Below are positions 12,198 through 23,675 of a DNA stretch of 64,000 nucleotides, piece by piece. The DNA comes from Agrocybe praecox. Its lineage: Eukaryota; Basidiomycota; Agaricomycetes; Agaricales; Agrocybaceae. The stretch spans positions 1,736,001 through 1,800,000 of the forward strand of contig OZ024849.1 of NCBI GenBank assembly GCA_964017145.1. The letters run 5' to 3'. How positions within the stretch are numbered: the first letter of the stretch is position 1; every line of letters starts with the position of its first letter. A program made the position numbers and the translations under genes. The notes beneath the pieces were generated by a model, which had not been told where the DNA came from, did not search any database, and worked only from the letters and a program-made list of their open reading frames with translations.

Positions 12198-13330
12198 TTA
12201 ACGAAGTCGGTCACGGTGTAGCCTCAGGACGCTACCATTCCTGCGTCCTAGCTTTCATTTCATTTCTGCTCTGTCTGCCATGACTCAGCTCTGCCCGCGA
12301 CACTCAATTACCTATGTCGAAATGTTATCCATCTGCTTTCCTAAGACAACTTTGCTTTGTGGCCCTTGCAATATTTTAACATCGATACTGCATACTTCGT
12401 CGACGCGCGCCAGGATTATCACAAAAACCTTTTAGGCACTTCCCGCTGCCGCCGTGGTGCTAGTGCACTTGTGGCCATCGGTGATTAGAAGCACAATGTT
12501 ATCGCGCTTATTTTATGTCTCGGCAATTATATTCTGTATCACCCAGTCATAAACCAATCTTTTCCAAAAAGATTTGGCAAGGTGTACCGATGAGTGCTGC
12601 TGGTTGAAGCCTGAATCAAATTTAAAATTTAAAACCTCTGGACAGGACCACACTTACGTAATGCAAGTCCTTTTTTCCTGCGCTAAAGGTCAATTGTCAG
12701 TACCCCCTCTACTTCAAGCTTCTCTACTCCAAGCTTGTCATCTATACGGGCCACCCTTTAGCGCGTCAAAGCTTTGTAGAATTTCTATGAATTAAAGAGG
12801 GTGCCATGATGGCATAGCCAAATTTCGTTTTGTTCTGTGCCACTCAGGACAATTGTAGGCTGTTGCACTGGATAACCGTGACTTCCATCGTCCAAACTCA
12901 ATGCGTCCAATAGTCAGGGCACCGGAACTACTGCTGGAACCAAGTCGGATGCATTGTTTCAAGGCTACTAGATAATCGATAAACTCCTCAACTTCATTCG
13001 TCATGGAAAGGTTGGAGTGGAATTGCATTAGAGCTGGTGCTCGCTCTCGAGCCTCAAGCTTCAACACGGTGCGATAGCGACGTGAATGCGTGAACCTTGA
13101 ACAATGCATGGTAATACCATGGCGTCAATTGTCTATAATCCCGTGGACCTTGGCATAACCTCACAATGATACAGAAAGTTTGGCCTCAGACAACTCTTCT
13201 GAATTCAGCGAAAAACATCAACGCATTGTTAGGTCTGAGGGGGGGTATAAGAGCCTCCTTCACTTGAATAACAAACTAACATTTCCCATCCATTTCTCAA
13301 TCCAACCAACCAACCGGTGTTTACTTTACA
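12198..13330. other. Intergenic region, CFIm25 to acidic nuclear protein gene
   Basis: No supported gene. One minus-strand ATG frame (13109-12792, 105 codons) has no recognisable motif and ordinary shadow-like composition. The last ~130 bases are the promoter of the next gene, with a pyrimidine-rich leader. Confidence 0.4.
13246..13250 (+). promoter_or_regulatory. TATA box of the acidic protein gene
   Basis: TATAA follows a run of G (GGGGGGGTATAAGAG) about 85 bases upstream of the ATG at 13331 and is followed by a C/A/T-rich leader with CCAACCAACCAACC. Good spacing for a basidiomycete core promoter. Confidence 0.55.
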
Positions 13331-14301
13331 ATGTCTTCAATCATCAACCACCCCGTCGAAATTTCCTTACCAGTGCCCACCATGGCGACTGTCCACTCAA
13401 AACAAGATGAGGAAACCCTATTTTTCTCTTACATCGAGAAGCTCGTCGATGCGTCAAAGAGCTTCCGCTTAAAATGGTCTCAAGATTCCGATGATGAGGA
13501 CAAGCCTCTTCTAACCTTCATCGAAGATGTGATTTCAGTCTTACCAGTGGACCGCGCCAACATCACTTCTGCACAGTCAGTTTCATCTTCTTTATGATGA
13601 TGCCACTGTTCGTAACTCCTATTTCCTTTTATTTCAGTGAGAGAATAGCTCGTAACCTCCAAGCGGACCAGAAGAAGTCAGAACTACCCAACGTTGAACA
13701 GTATATCATTAGCAAAACTCCAGAGGACGTGTCCTCTTCGAGCAGCGAGGATAACGACCCACTCACAACAAAGAATAATGACTCCTCCACGACAGATGGC
13801 AGCGAGTCGGATTCCGAACTGTCGTCGTTCAGTGATGGTGGTTCTTGTGATTCTTTTTCCACGGCACTTGACAATTCGGACGAACAAGAAGTTCAAAGAA
13901 AGACGACGCAATGCACACCAATCCCGATCTCTTTAGACACCTCGAACAACCTCATTATTGAAATTAGACGCGAGGGTGGAGGTGTAGTTGCTACCACGAG
14001 AGAAACACCTAATGGGCTCGGGCGACATACTCGATGGTCTTATCCAATTGAACAACGCTCGTTGTCCTGGAGGTCCATCGTAGGTATTGCGAACAATGAT
14101 GTTGGCACTTTTGTTGCATCTCAAATGGATACGCCGCCACCTTCGGTAGTCCAGCCTGAGAGCGTGGAAGAGACGAGTAACCAGCAATCTTCAGCCCTGC
14201 CACCTCTGAGCAAAAGCCCTCGGAAGCGCTCTTTTGAGGAAGTTGACTTGGACGAGACTGCTGATCCTCCTTCCCCTTCAAGGAAAATCCGAACTCTATA
14301 G
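13331..14301 (+). CDS. Unknown acidic, serine-rich, probably nuclear protein
   Basis: Not recognised. Exon 1 runs from ATG 13331 to about 13575, and a short intron with donor CA|GTCAGT and acceptor TTTCAG joins it to a second exon ending at 14301, for about 300 residues. The N-terminal third looks folded (FFSYIEKLVDASKSFRLKW, FIEDVISVLP). The middle is a disordered Ser/Asp/Glu tract (EDVSSSSSEDND and similar). The C-terminus has basic clusters, KSPRKRSF and PSRKIRTL, that fit a nuclear localisation signal. A clear TATA box precedes it. The composition suggests a chromatin or transcription-related protein, but no domain supports a function. The intron join restores the reading frame, which argues that the gene is real. 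Confidence 0.6.
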
Positions 14302-14674
14302 GAAATCTACATAAACGATTTATCTGATTTTCTCCATTTCTCTCTTACTTTTATTGACTCTGTATACCCCAAACCCAAAATGTACAATATAATATCATCG
14401 CGTTTCTCATCTATTAAAAACTCATTCCCTCCTGTTTTCTTCCTCACGACGAATCATTTACCCCCTTTGGTAGCTGTACCCAAAAAGGATATTATTTCCC
14501 AATCGAGACAATTCGTATAATTTAAGTTTAAGAACGAACATCTCCGTTCCGTATTCCACATATTAGACCAGTCCGCAATCAAAGTCTTCAATTGAGGCTA
14601 GATGCATATAGTCTAATGCCCAAGGTATGAAGATTGATGTAACAGGATAATGGTAGATAAGATAACACAAAGAT
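14302..14674. other. 3' flanks of two convergent genes
   Basis: A T-rich region between the plus-strand acidic protein gene and the minus-strand hydrolase. It holds AATATAATAT-type polyadenylation-like sequence near 14387 and no ORF of interest. Confidence 0.4.
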
Positions 14675-15830
14675 TCATTCGAAGTCAGCTTTAGAGAACC
14701 AGCTGATGATCTGGGGCGTCAAGTCGCAAAGCTCCTTTTCTCCAGCCATAAAATCAAGGTATTGGTAGTCATGGACGCCGTTCTTCTGCACGATAACAGT
14801 CAAGAAAGTGTCATCTTCAGAGATTTTCCTCGAGACACGAAATACGTCGTCCCTGAGACACTCCTTTTCTCCGACTGTGATCGACAGCCTTTTTAGACGC
14901 TTCTCAGCGCCGGTAAACCAATCACCTGGGTCATCAATAGCTTGAGGAAAAGGTCTAGATACATCGGAAAGAGACGCAGGGTTTGTTCGCCAAGGTAAGC
15001 CCATGTCTCCGCTGGTAGCACATCAAAATCGGAGTTCTCCAAGTGAGACCCTGTGTTTCCTGTTAAAGACACCCAAGGCGACATTACGCATGCCCCGCCA
15101 AGTATCATTTGCTCAGGAAGGGTGGGAACATCAGGGAGAGGGTGCAGCATATGTGAGAGAAGCTGGAGGGCAAGTGCTCCTCCAGCAGACTCTCCTGTTA
15201 TTTGGATATTTTCTGAGCGAACTCCGTTGGCTAATATATGGTTCAACGCGACGACAGTCTGCTTCAGTTGAGTGGAAAAATAAGCTGTTGGGGTGAGAGC
15301 TATGGAAGGGAACAAGTATGTGTAAAGCTCGCATAATTTCAAGGATTGTATATATAGGAGGATATGAGTCCCACTTACAGTAATTGAGAGCAACAAAACC
15401 GATCTTTTTACCGGTGTTCTTCCTCATGGCATCTATAGCATATTTCCAGAAAGATACTGCAAAATCTTGCAGAGGCAAACAGTAAACCCCACCTATAAGA
15501 TCCAGTCGATGTTTTTAGTATATGCGATAATGTGAAAGCAGGAAAAGCGGACCGTGAATATAAATAATAACATTATCAAATTGCCTTTCTCTAAACCACA
15601 AAAGGCGCGCGTCTTCGCATATTTAGTCGACCAAGTAAGGCATGCTGTTCTTCGTGGTCCAGTGTTTGTACACATCAAGAGTCGTTCCCATCACGTTCTG
15701 CATCTGGTTGACCCTCAACGACGAGCTAATGTACCGGAATGACGTATCAGTCAACACGCTTTTCCATGATTTTCGTCTTTCATGAGCGTTGAACCGCGAT
15801 GCTATTAGACGATAGATAGTGACCACAGCT
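14675..15830 (-). CDS. Alpha/beta hydrolase of the hormone-sensitive-lipase/steryl acetyl hydrolase type (5' end uncertain)
   Basis: Serine hydrolase with the HSL-type oxyanion motif (IIYIHG followed across an intron by GGVYCLP) and nucleophile elbow GESAGGALALQLL at about 15200. The acid residue would lie near GEKECLRDD, and the catalytic His is in NGVHDYQYL near the C-terminus. The stop is at 14677-14675. Visible exons read IYRLIASRFNAHERRKSWK (from about 15826), NAMRKNTGKKIGFVALNY, LFPSIALTPTAYFSTQL and ITVGEKECLRDDVFRV. The family acts on acetylated sterols or short-chain esters. Upstream of 15830 the frame cannot be joined cleanly to an ATG: a candidate exon at about 16010-15930 (PVTRGYGVISWLDKIKTLF) has the wrong phase for the obvious acceptor, so the first 20-40 residues are missing from this call. 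Confidence 0.8.
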
Positions 15831-16079
15831 TCATATGATGCGGCGTGATGTCAGATGAAGAGGTCGGTTAGTCAGTCAATAACACCTAAAGTATCTGCCT
15901 CAGATAAATCAAACTCACGTAAAGGAAACAGGACAAATGTCAAATAGTGTCTTGATTTTGTCGAGCCAGGAAATAACACCGTATCCTCTGGTTACTGGCA
16001 TATCGAGTCGTAGACGATAGAAGAATGCTGGTTTCCGTTTCTTTCCGGACCATGTATATCTATGTTACTAAACCGCATA

Positions 16080-16462
16080 TAAATTTATGGAAGCATTGAT
16101 CATGAGATTATCAGAAAACTTCCTATAGTAAACAAGCCAGTGTTCATGGGACATGGCTCATTTCAGATGGTGATGTCAATTTAGTTTAACCGAGTTATCG
16201 GTTTTCTAAATTCAACATTCAGGAGTTGGTTCTAATGAAGTCAACAGCAAATAATGACATAGCGTACATAAGAACGAGTGAAATTGTTGGTTTTAATAAA
16301 CAGTAGTAAGTAATAATCTAGCGTACATAAGAACGAGTAAAAGAATGTGATAGCCCTAAGGGACAGTCCGTAAAACGTTCGACTAGGTCATTTAGAGTCA
16401 TGGAAAGGGCACTGAAGCAGTGCATAGAAGAGCTTATCCATTGAAGGACATACCAAAACCGT
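16080..16462. other. Intergenic region with a direct repeat
   Basis: Lies between the 3' end of the first carboxylesterase and the 5' end of the hydrolase. No gene. It contains a 20-bp perfect direct repeat, listed separately. Confidence 0.4.
16260..16338. repeat. 20-bp perfect direct repeat, 59 bases apart
   Basis: TAGCGTACATAAGAACGAGT occurs at 16260-16279 and again at 16319-16338, with partly similar bases beyond. It looks like a small tandem duplication just downstream of the carboxylesterase stop codon. Confidence 0.75.
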
Positions 16463-18872
16463 TTATTGTGGGTAAGCAGAACTGAGATCAGTGACTTTTT
16501 TGATAGGATCGGCTCTGTAGGTGTCCGTCGTAATCGAAGGAGTAGAGTCGTCCGTAAAAGTAAGCAAGCTTGGCTGACCACTCGTGTACTGTGGCCAAGC
16601 TGGACCAGAAGAGAGGTTGGGGTCGAGCACGTTGGCGAAACGAATGAGATAGTCGTCCAATATACCGGATTGTAAATCAGCACCATGGTACTGAAATAAC
16701 ACAATGAGCAAAGTCAACAGGCGACTAAAAAATCTTTGAACTGACTGATCCGTAAGGCGATGCAGTCTTGAATTGTTTGCTTACTGAAAAGCATATGTAT
16801 CAGTAAAATGAATAAATTTTACACGGATGCACTAACAATAAGACCAAACTTTCTGCTTTCCAGAGATACTCTGAAGGAACAGTCTCTTGGGCGCTTGGAA
16901 GCTAGCATCGCCTTGGAAAGATGCAATGCGCTTGTATTGAGGATACAAAACGTTGTTGTCCCCAGTGTCGAATGGCGAACCCTCCGATGGGGTAGAAGGA
17001 TAAAGGGTCCAAAAGTCTTCCACTTCAGCATCTGTAGCATCCTTGAAATACAAGGCTTTAGCATATGCGCGGAAGTCTGCTTCGGTGCTGTTTGTCAGAG
17101 TGGTAAGCTAGTCATTAACTGACGAAATAAATGGACGACATACGTGACATTGGACATAGCAGTCGAAAAGATGGTAGCTTCGTCGTCCATATTACCTGCG
17201 GAGTAAAGTGAAATTCAATTACGCTGGACAAATGTTTTTGCATCGAAAATCTTACCGCATACAACTGGGATGTTAGCAACCTTCCCTGCTTTGACCATCT
17301 TATAAGGCTGATCCTGAATGAAGGTCCCATCTACGTGCGGTGACCAAGCAAGTGCCAGGGACTAGAAAATGTGTTACTTGTAAGGCGGGGTCACGTTTGT
17401 TAAAAGAAAGAATATTACGTCGTATGATTCGAAATTGGGTGATTTGTCGATAGCAGCTTTCAGAGTAGCGAAAGGAACCTTTCTGAGACAGTCAAGAGTA
17501 TTTTTTGAGCCGGAACATCCTGTATTGGCGACTAAAGCATCGTATTCACTCTAATTCACGAGTGTTAATGATAAATTTAATTCCGAAGCGCTGTAATTAC
17601 GCACTTGTCCTTGACTGAGATCGCCAACTGGGATGGGGGCACCGGATTGCATGAAACCAGCACGGAAAAGGCCATCCGTCTTGCCACCAAATGCCAACAT
17701 ATGGAGAGAAACAGAGATTGCACCAGCTGATTGACCCCATCTATTACGCCCGTCCGATAAGCATCCATAACGACGGAAAGAATGGCATAGACGAACATCG
17801 TGACCTTATTGGGATCTCCGCCAAAGACGCTAATATATTTGTTCACCCATTGCAAAGCAGCACGCTCTAGAAAAAAGGTCTCTTAGCATCCAACGAAAGG
17901 AGGCATCGAATGGGTGTACTAACGATCGTAAAGACCAAAGTTACCTAAACCTTCTGCTTTGACCTCCTTGCTGGCGAGGAAACCTAGGGCTGTGGAGAGA
18001 AGATATCTATCATAATTCGTCGATACAAGAAGAAATATTCAGAATTACCGGAAACACTGAGGTGGCAAGAGTGTTTGAATGAGCAACCCTCTCCAATGAT
18101 AAGAATTTGCAAATTGACTGAGATAAACGGACCGGTAGTTCATGGCAACGTGGACAACTGGAGTGCCAGCGTCAATAGATTTTTGGGCAACTCGCATGCT
18201 AATATCGTCGTATCTAAATAGCTGGTCAGGATATACAGAGCATATTTAGCCTCAATAAGGCTCACCCGAGTGTGTTTCCAATCTCAAAACCACCGCCATA
18301 GATCCACTGCAGCGAAAAATCCAAATATTATCCCCCAATAAAACTTTTTGGAGAAAAAGGGAGTTACCACAACCACGGGGAGCTTACTGTTTGCACTCGC
18401 CGACTTGGGCTTGATGACATTGATAGAAAGACCTAAGCAAAATTATTTTGGAAACTTCCAAGGGAGGGGGCAGATGCCTACAGTCTTCGCTTTCAATAGA
18501 ACCATCGCGTCTCAACAGTTGACGAGGCACGTTTAATCCGTCCAACGAGCGCGCAGATAAAGAGCTGGATGTTGATTGTTGCGGGCAGGAAGGACCATAA
18601 TCCTGTGCATTCAGTATTCCATTATAACGAGCAACAGGAACAGGAAGTTGGAAACGACTGTGTGGAATGGCAACCCAAGTTAGTTAGAGGGAGAATGGTG
18701 CAACGAGAATCACATACGGAGCTTGAGCAAATGGAATGCCCAAGTACTTCTCCAGATTTCCACTCGCAACGCCGCAAACAGTAGCAGAGTCGAGGACAAC
18801 GGTCGGAGAAGTAGAAATCGCCAAACCCAGAGTAGCTACTGGGAAAGCCAAAACTAGCGGTAGCACAAGCAT
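16463..18872 (-). CDS. Secreted type-B carboxylesterase/lipase, copy 1
   Basis: Extracellular esterase/lipase of the cholinesterase-like family. The ATG at 18872 opens a signal peptide (MLVLPLVLAFPVATLGLAIS), and the gene has about a dozen short introns. Landmarks in order are NLEKYLGIPFAQAP, DYGPSCPQQ, an SEDC segment, GGDPNKVT followed across an intron by the nucleophile elbow WGQSAGAISVSLH (near 17740), LRKVPFATLKAAID, the acid motif CGNMDDEAT (near 17200) and the histidine motif YGSYHGADL (near 16690). The stop is at 16465-16463 (AYPQ). GQSAG replaces the usual GESAG. A TATAAA lies about 106-111 bases before the ATG. Copy 2 at 27-30 kb is a clear paralog with matching exon boundaries. Confidence 0.9.
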
Positions 18873-20666
18873 CGCGTTAGATGCTCAAGACAGATTAGAA
18901 GAAGGGGGAAAAAAGATGGAAAAAGAAACACTATTTGAAACGGCTGGGGAAATACAGCACGTTGGATTTCATCCTGGTTTATATCTAAAATGTTAGTACA
19001 CACCTGGCCCTACCTGAACATGTGCGTTTCTCTTATCACTATCTGGGAGTAGTGACTAAGTATCCAAGTCAAATTCAGTCCATGAAATCAGAGGAAGCGT
19101 ATGGAAACCCGGAATGGAAGCCATGTGGGGAAACAAGCTTCCTATTTCAGTGCGTCGTTTCCACTTTGAAACGGCTGTAGCTGACTCAATTATCCGCAGA
19201 GCTATTCAGAGCTCGATGTCTTGAGCAATAACATAGAGGAGAGTTCTTCAGATTCCAATCCGCAGGATACCACACACGAAAATGTCGTTGCGCCTATGTT
19301 CTTCTGTTTTATCCACGTGCACGACGCATGTGAAATGCCGTCGCAGGAAGTATGTAACATCATCAGGCACAGAAGTGCAGAGATTGAAGAGAATATGTAA
19401 AAACTCAAATCATGTTAGAACGTGGACGACCGGCCCACAATAATGTGAGACTCTTGCTCCTGATGGTCTCAGATTTCAAGTTTAATATGACGTGGGGGAG
19501 GGGGTCGAAAGTCGTTGTATTGTGAGTTTAAGAGGCTTATTGGGGGTCGGTACAATTGGCGTTCCTTGGTAGAAACAGATGTATGTAGGAAAGGCGGGAA
19601 CCCGCGGGAACTTTTAGACAAATGTGTCTGATCTGGCATCGTTGGACGAGGGTTTTCCTGGGTTTTCGTTAGTAACTTCACTGCAGAAATACTGCAACAG
19701 ACCCTCGCCGGTGTCACATGGACGTCGCACATGCATAATTTGTACCGGAATACATGTATTCCATTGGATGTACACACGTTGAATCTCTTTCTGGGGTTAT
19801 GTTGACGTTTACCCTCACGATGAGAGGGTTGATACACCTTATATGGAGGTTTGAAGTGTTTACCGAGAAGGCGATGTGGCCAATCCTGGCCGACCATATA
19901 ACTTTAAACAAGGTTTCGTACTCCGCTTAGAGAGTGCCGACTGCATCATTCGAAGATATCTTTGTCGTTTCCTGAATCCTCTTCTGCTACTATCTAGATC
20001 CCAAACACCTCAAAGACACGGCGGATGAAGGCATTTTTGTGATAGATGTCCTTCATGTACTGTACACGTCTCGTAAACAGGAGGTCGGTGTACATACATG
20101 TGTCTATGTGATAATAATAGTGCACACCGCTCATTTCACATGCACAAGCGCCTGTCAAGTTATGGGTATGTGAGGGCTTCTTCCTAGTGTTTGAGGCTCG
20201 ATTAACTTACGCAGGTTCATAGATGATAGAAGACAAACGGATAAGTACATGTCAAGAGCAAAGCCACAGCCGACGTCTTCCGAGCAGCTTCAAGTTAATG
20301 CCGTGTTTGCCACGTTCACTAAGGATGTATTCGAGCACCTTCATCTTGACCGACCCGTTGGCGATATAGCGACAAATACATCCCATCATCCACGTATCTG
20401 ATGACAGGAGAAATATAAATATAAATTTATTAGGCATTCAATGCCATTCATCTCGTTCCTGCGACTATGCCGTGTATGGTCTAAAACCTCAAGGAATTCT
20501 GTCAAACCCGAAGCTTCGAAGTTGCTTCTGTGATTATAGACGATCTTAAACATGGGAATCTATAATAAACTACCAGGTGGGAGCATGGAGGTCGATAACT
20601 CTTGTTGGGCTCGCCTTTCCTCTCGTCTACTGGACCAACGACCCTTCCTATACCTTTTCGTGACAA
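18873..20666. other. Intergenic region upstream of carboxylesterase 1 and the SLATT gene
   Basis: About 1.8 kb without a supported gene. Both flanking genes point away from it, so it holds two promoters: TATAAA on the minus strand at 18983-18978 and TATAATA at about 20571 on the plus strand. A minus-strand frame near 19400-19200 looks like a signal peptide but lacks an ATG at its start. Confidence 0.4.
18978..18983 (-). promoter_or_regulatory. TATA box of carboxylesterase 1
   Basis: TATAAA on the minus strand, 106-111 bases upstream of the ATG at 18872. The paralog has the same element at almost the same distance, which supports both. Confidence 0.6.
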
Positions 20667-23600
20667 ATGGAAAGCCTTGGTACTCTCAATGAAGGCGACT
20701 ACCAGCCTGAGCCTGAAGCCCCCACAGAATGCGACCCCCAAGCGGAGGAAGAACCATGCCCCCCGGTAGATAACGAGGGTGACTACACTACTTCTGCCAC
20801 AGAAGATCCTGCACCCGAGTGCCCACCCCAAGAGTCTCCAGCCGAATACGATGATGCTCCCTCTGTGGAAGATATTCAACCGGAGATTCCACCTGAAGAA
20901 GAACCGTGCGCGAACGACCCTCCAGACGCTGAGGATAGTGTACCTCCCGAAGATGTTTCTGCAGAATCAAACCCTATTGAAGCACTGGAACCTACTTCTG
21001 AGGACGGTATTCAACCAGACGATGATGCTGCCCAAGAGCCCCGCATCGAAGATGATGCACCAGAGGACATTGCTTCTGAGGAAGGTATTCAACCAGACGA
21101 TGATGCCGCACAAGAGTGCCTCCCTCAAGAAGAGCCCCGCATGGAAGATGATGCACCAGAGGACAGCAATCCACTCCAACCAGACCCTGATGAGTCCGTT
21201 CCAGAGAGTCCAGCCCTGCCAGACGCAACCGATGATGTTGCCGACCCTGTACCCGAAGACTGCGATCCCGAATATACTCGTCCCTCAGAAGAAGACAACT
21301 CAGGTCAGCCCGAACCTCCGTACGAAAATATGGGACTTGTAACCGAGGATGTCGTTATGGAAGAATCTTCTAACGCGCAGCTAGAAACGACTGTCGCAGG
21401 TGATATGGATCTCGAAGTTCCTTCATCGGGAAGCTTCGACCCGCAAGATGGTGTAGCTACTGAAGCCCCCCTGCAGGAGGACCGGGCGCTAGAATTGGAA
21501 TTGGATTACATGGATGACAATCATGCTGACGCAGGTCGCGGAGATCTTTTTTTGTCCAGTGTAGCTCCACCTCCTCCACCAAAACCACTTCGAAATAATT
21601 CTACAGCTCAAATCATCACACAACGTGCTGATCAAGCGGATTTGCTGCCCACCACACCACCAACACCCCCACCAAAGCCGAAGAATTACCTTACATTAAC
21701 ATACGGCTGGGGAGACGTATCTGAAGATCAACAACATGCTATAACAACTCACGAGCATCGTCCTGCAACTCGTAACGAGTCCAATCCTACAGTGGAACCA
21801 AAGGACGCCCGAACAGATATGTTACAGGACTCTGACGATCCCGCATCTCCCGAGATATCGAACCAACCCCTTCCACATGAACAAAGACATACACCGCAAC
21901 GTAGAACCCAGGGAAATCGTTCATCTGCGGGCAATGCCTCTACTTCGCGTCAGGAACCCGCCCGTGGTTCAAGTTCTGCATCTCGCACTACACATGAGGG
22001 TCCTGCTTCAACAACGCGCCGTGCTGGTAGCTCAGCTTCTCAAAATACTTCGACTCCTCAACCTAAACCTCGAACCTCTATTCAGTCCAGAACACAAGTT
22101 CAACGTCCTTTGTCGACTCCGAGTCTCAATCCAGCAAATCCAGTGGTTACCTCTTCAACCAGGCAAGAGCCTCACCCGGTACTCACCTCAACGACTGAGA
22201 AGACCTCAAATCAGAAGCCAGGGCCAAAACACACTACTTCAGCTCCAAAACTCCGAGACACTCAAATTCCAGTCGCCCGCCCGGACGTGGTGATTAGTAA
22301 CCCACAGGCCCCCAACATTACGCACCAAAAACCAGAAATAAGACGCAATACACCATCGCCAAAAATTCAGGATACTAAGTCTACCCCTGCCCGCAATGTT
22401 TCGTTTGATACCAAGGCTCAACAACCAGAACCAAAGAGCTCCACACCGACACCGAGAGTGCAGGATACTCATCTCATGGCTATTCACGATGTAGCTACTT
22501 CGTCCGCTGCCAATGCAACACATCAAGAGCCAGAAGCGAAACGTGCACGATCGATAACGAGAATCCAAGATCCTCGACCACTGTCAGCAAGTCCTGAACA
22601 AACGTTCAAACCCCAACCAATATACCATCCGGACAGACGAAGTCAGTCACCAGAATCTAGACGCAATTCCACACCTATGAATTATGAACATCTCCCATCA
22701 TCTCGCGGCCCCGAACACCGTCATAGTTCGCAAATATACTGGGCGGACCAACCGAATACCTATGGAGAACCAGAATCGAGTCGCTCTACACCGCCTGTGC
22801 CTTCCAAACCGGGAGAGATAGTTCCTCGACCGATCTCATACGCCGATCCAAGATTGATACCGTTGAACGACGCTACACTCAGAACCTCACTATATTCATC
22901 ATCAATAAATGCAGAGGGTACCAATGGAGGATTCCCTGTGCGGGAAGAAAAAGTAAGATTATATTCTCTTAACTGTTAAATTTACATAGACGGCGACATT
23001 TTACTGATCACATTTACAGGTCTCACGGAAGAGGACCGTAGGCGAACGCATTGAACCAACACTAGAAACGGCCAAGATGGAAAAAGCAAAATACACGTCT
23101 AAAGCGAAATGGACGGGGATCATCTTGAACATCGCTATCGCTTTGCAGGTGCTCCTTGGTTCACTTACGACTGGTTTGTCGGTTGCAACATCGGGACATC
23201 GGGTAAGTTGCTGCACATGCGCCTCATCCAGGTGGGCCAAAGTTTAATATCCAAACACAGACACAACTGCTGACAGCGGTTTTCGGTGAGCTTCATTTCC
23301 GTTCCGACCTAATGGCCGTCCATTAACTTGCACTTTTTGCCATACAGGCGGACTCTCCACCCTCGTCGCATCCTACCTCGCCAAGTCACGCGGATCAAAC
23401 GAACCTGAATTGTCCATCGCGCGCACAAAAGATCTAGAGCAATTTATACGAGAATGCGAGTCGTTCAAGATGGATTATGGGCATGAAAATGGCGAACAAC
23501 ACATGGAGTTGCTGTTAGCTTACCGGAGACGATTCGAAGACCTTCTAGGCAATGGAAGTGGGTGAGTATTAATAGTGTGATGTTAGCGCGTTTAAAATAC

Positions 23601-23675
23601 TCGAAACGCTCATATACATGAACACGCAGAGAAAGAAGACTGTCTTCTGTGTCTTCCCAGATTTCAAAGGTGTGA
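20667..23675 (+). CDS. SLATT-domain (fungal type) membrane protein with long disordered N-terminus
   Basis: 917 residues in five exons: 20667-22952, 23020-23202, 23261-23285, 23348-23561 and 23630-23675. All phases close, and the last exon replaces an apparent TGA overlapping the donor at 23561/23562. Residues 1-~770 are disordered: first acidic and proline-rich with an internal duplication, then poly-proline pieces (APPPPPKPLRN, PTPPPKPKNY) and Ser/Thr/Gln-rich sequence. Residues ~775-905 match the SLATT fold: two hydrophobic helices (WTGIILNIAIALQVLLGSL; LLTAVFGGLSTLVASYL) and a charged helix (LEQFIRECESFKMDYG). The C-terminus is ERRLSSVSSQISKV. SLATT domains are predicted pore-forming effectors in bacterial nucleotide-signalling conflict systems; the fungal role is not established. 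No nucleotide-sensing partner gene is adjacent. Confidence 0.85.
21000..21173 (+). repeat. Imperfect tandem duplication within the acidic region of the SLATT protein
   Basis: Two copies of a block reading GIQPDDDAAQE followed by R[I/M]EDDAPED occur at about 21005-21068 and 21083-21173. The second has a short insert (CLPQEE). DNA identity between copies is high, so the duplication seems recent. Confidence 0.8.

Noticed and set aside
12792..13109. 105-codon minus-strand ORF with ATG
   Set aside because: No motif, no splice partners and composition like non-coding sequence.
19202..19408. Minus-strand frame resembling a signal peptide
   Set aside because: The frame begins with TTG; the first ATGs lie inside the hydrophobic part, and no downstream domain is visible.
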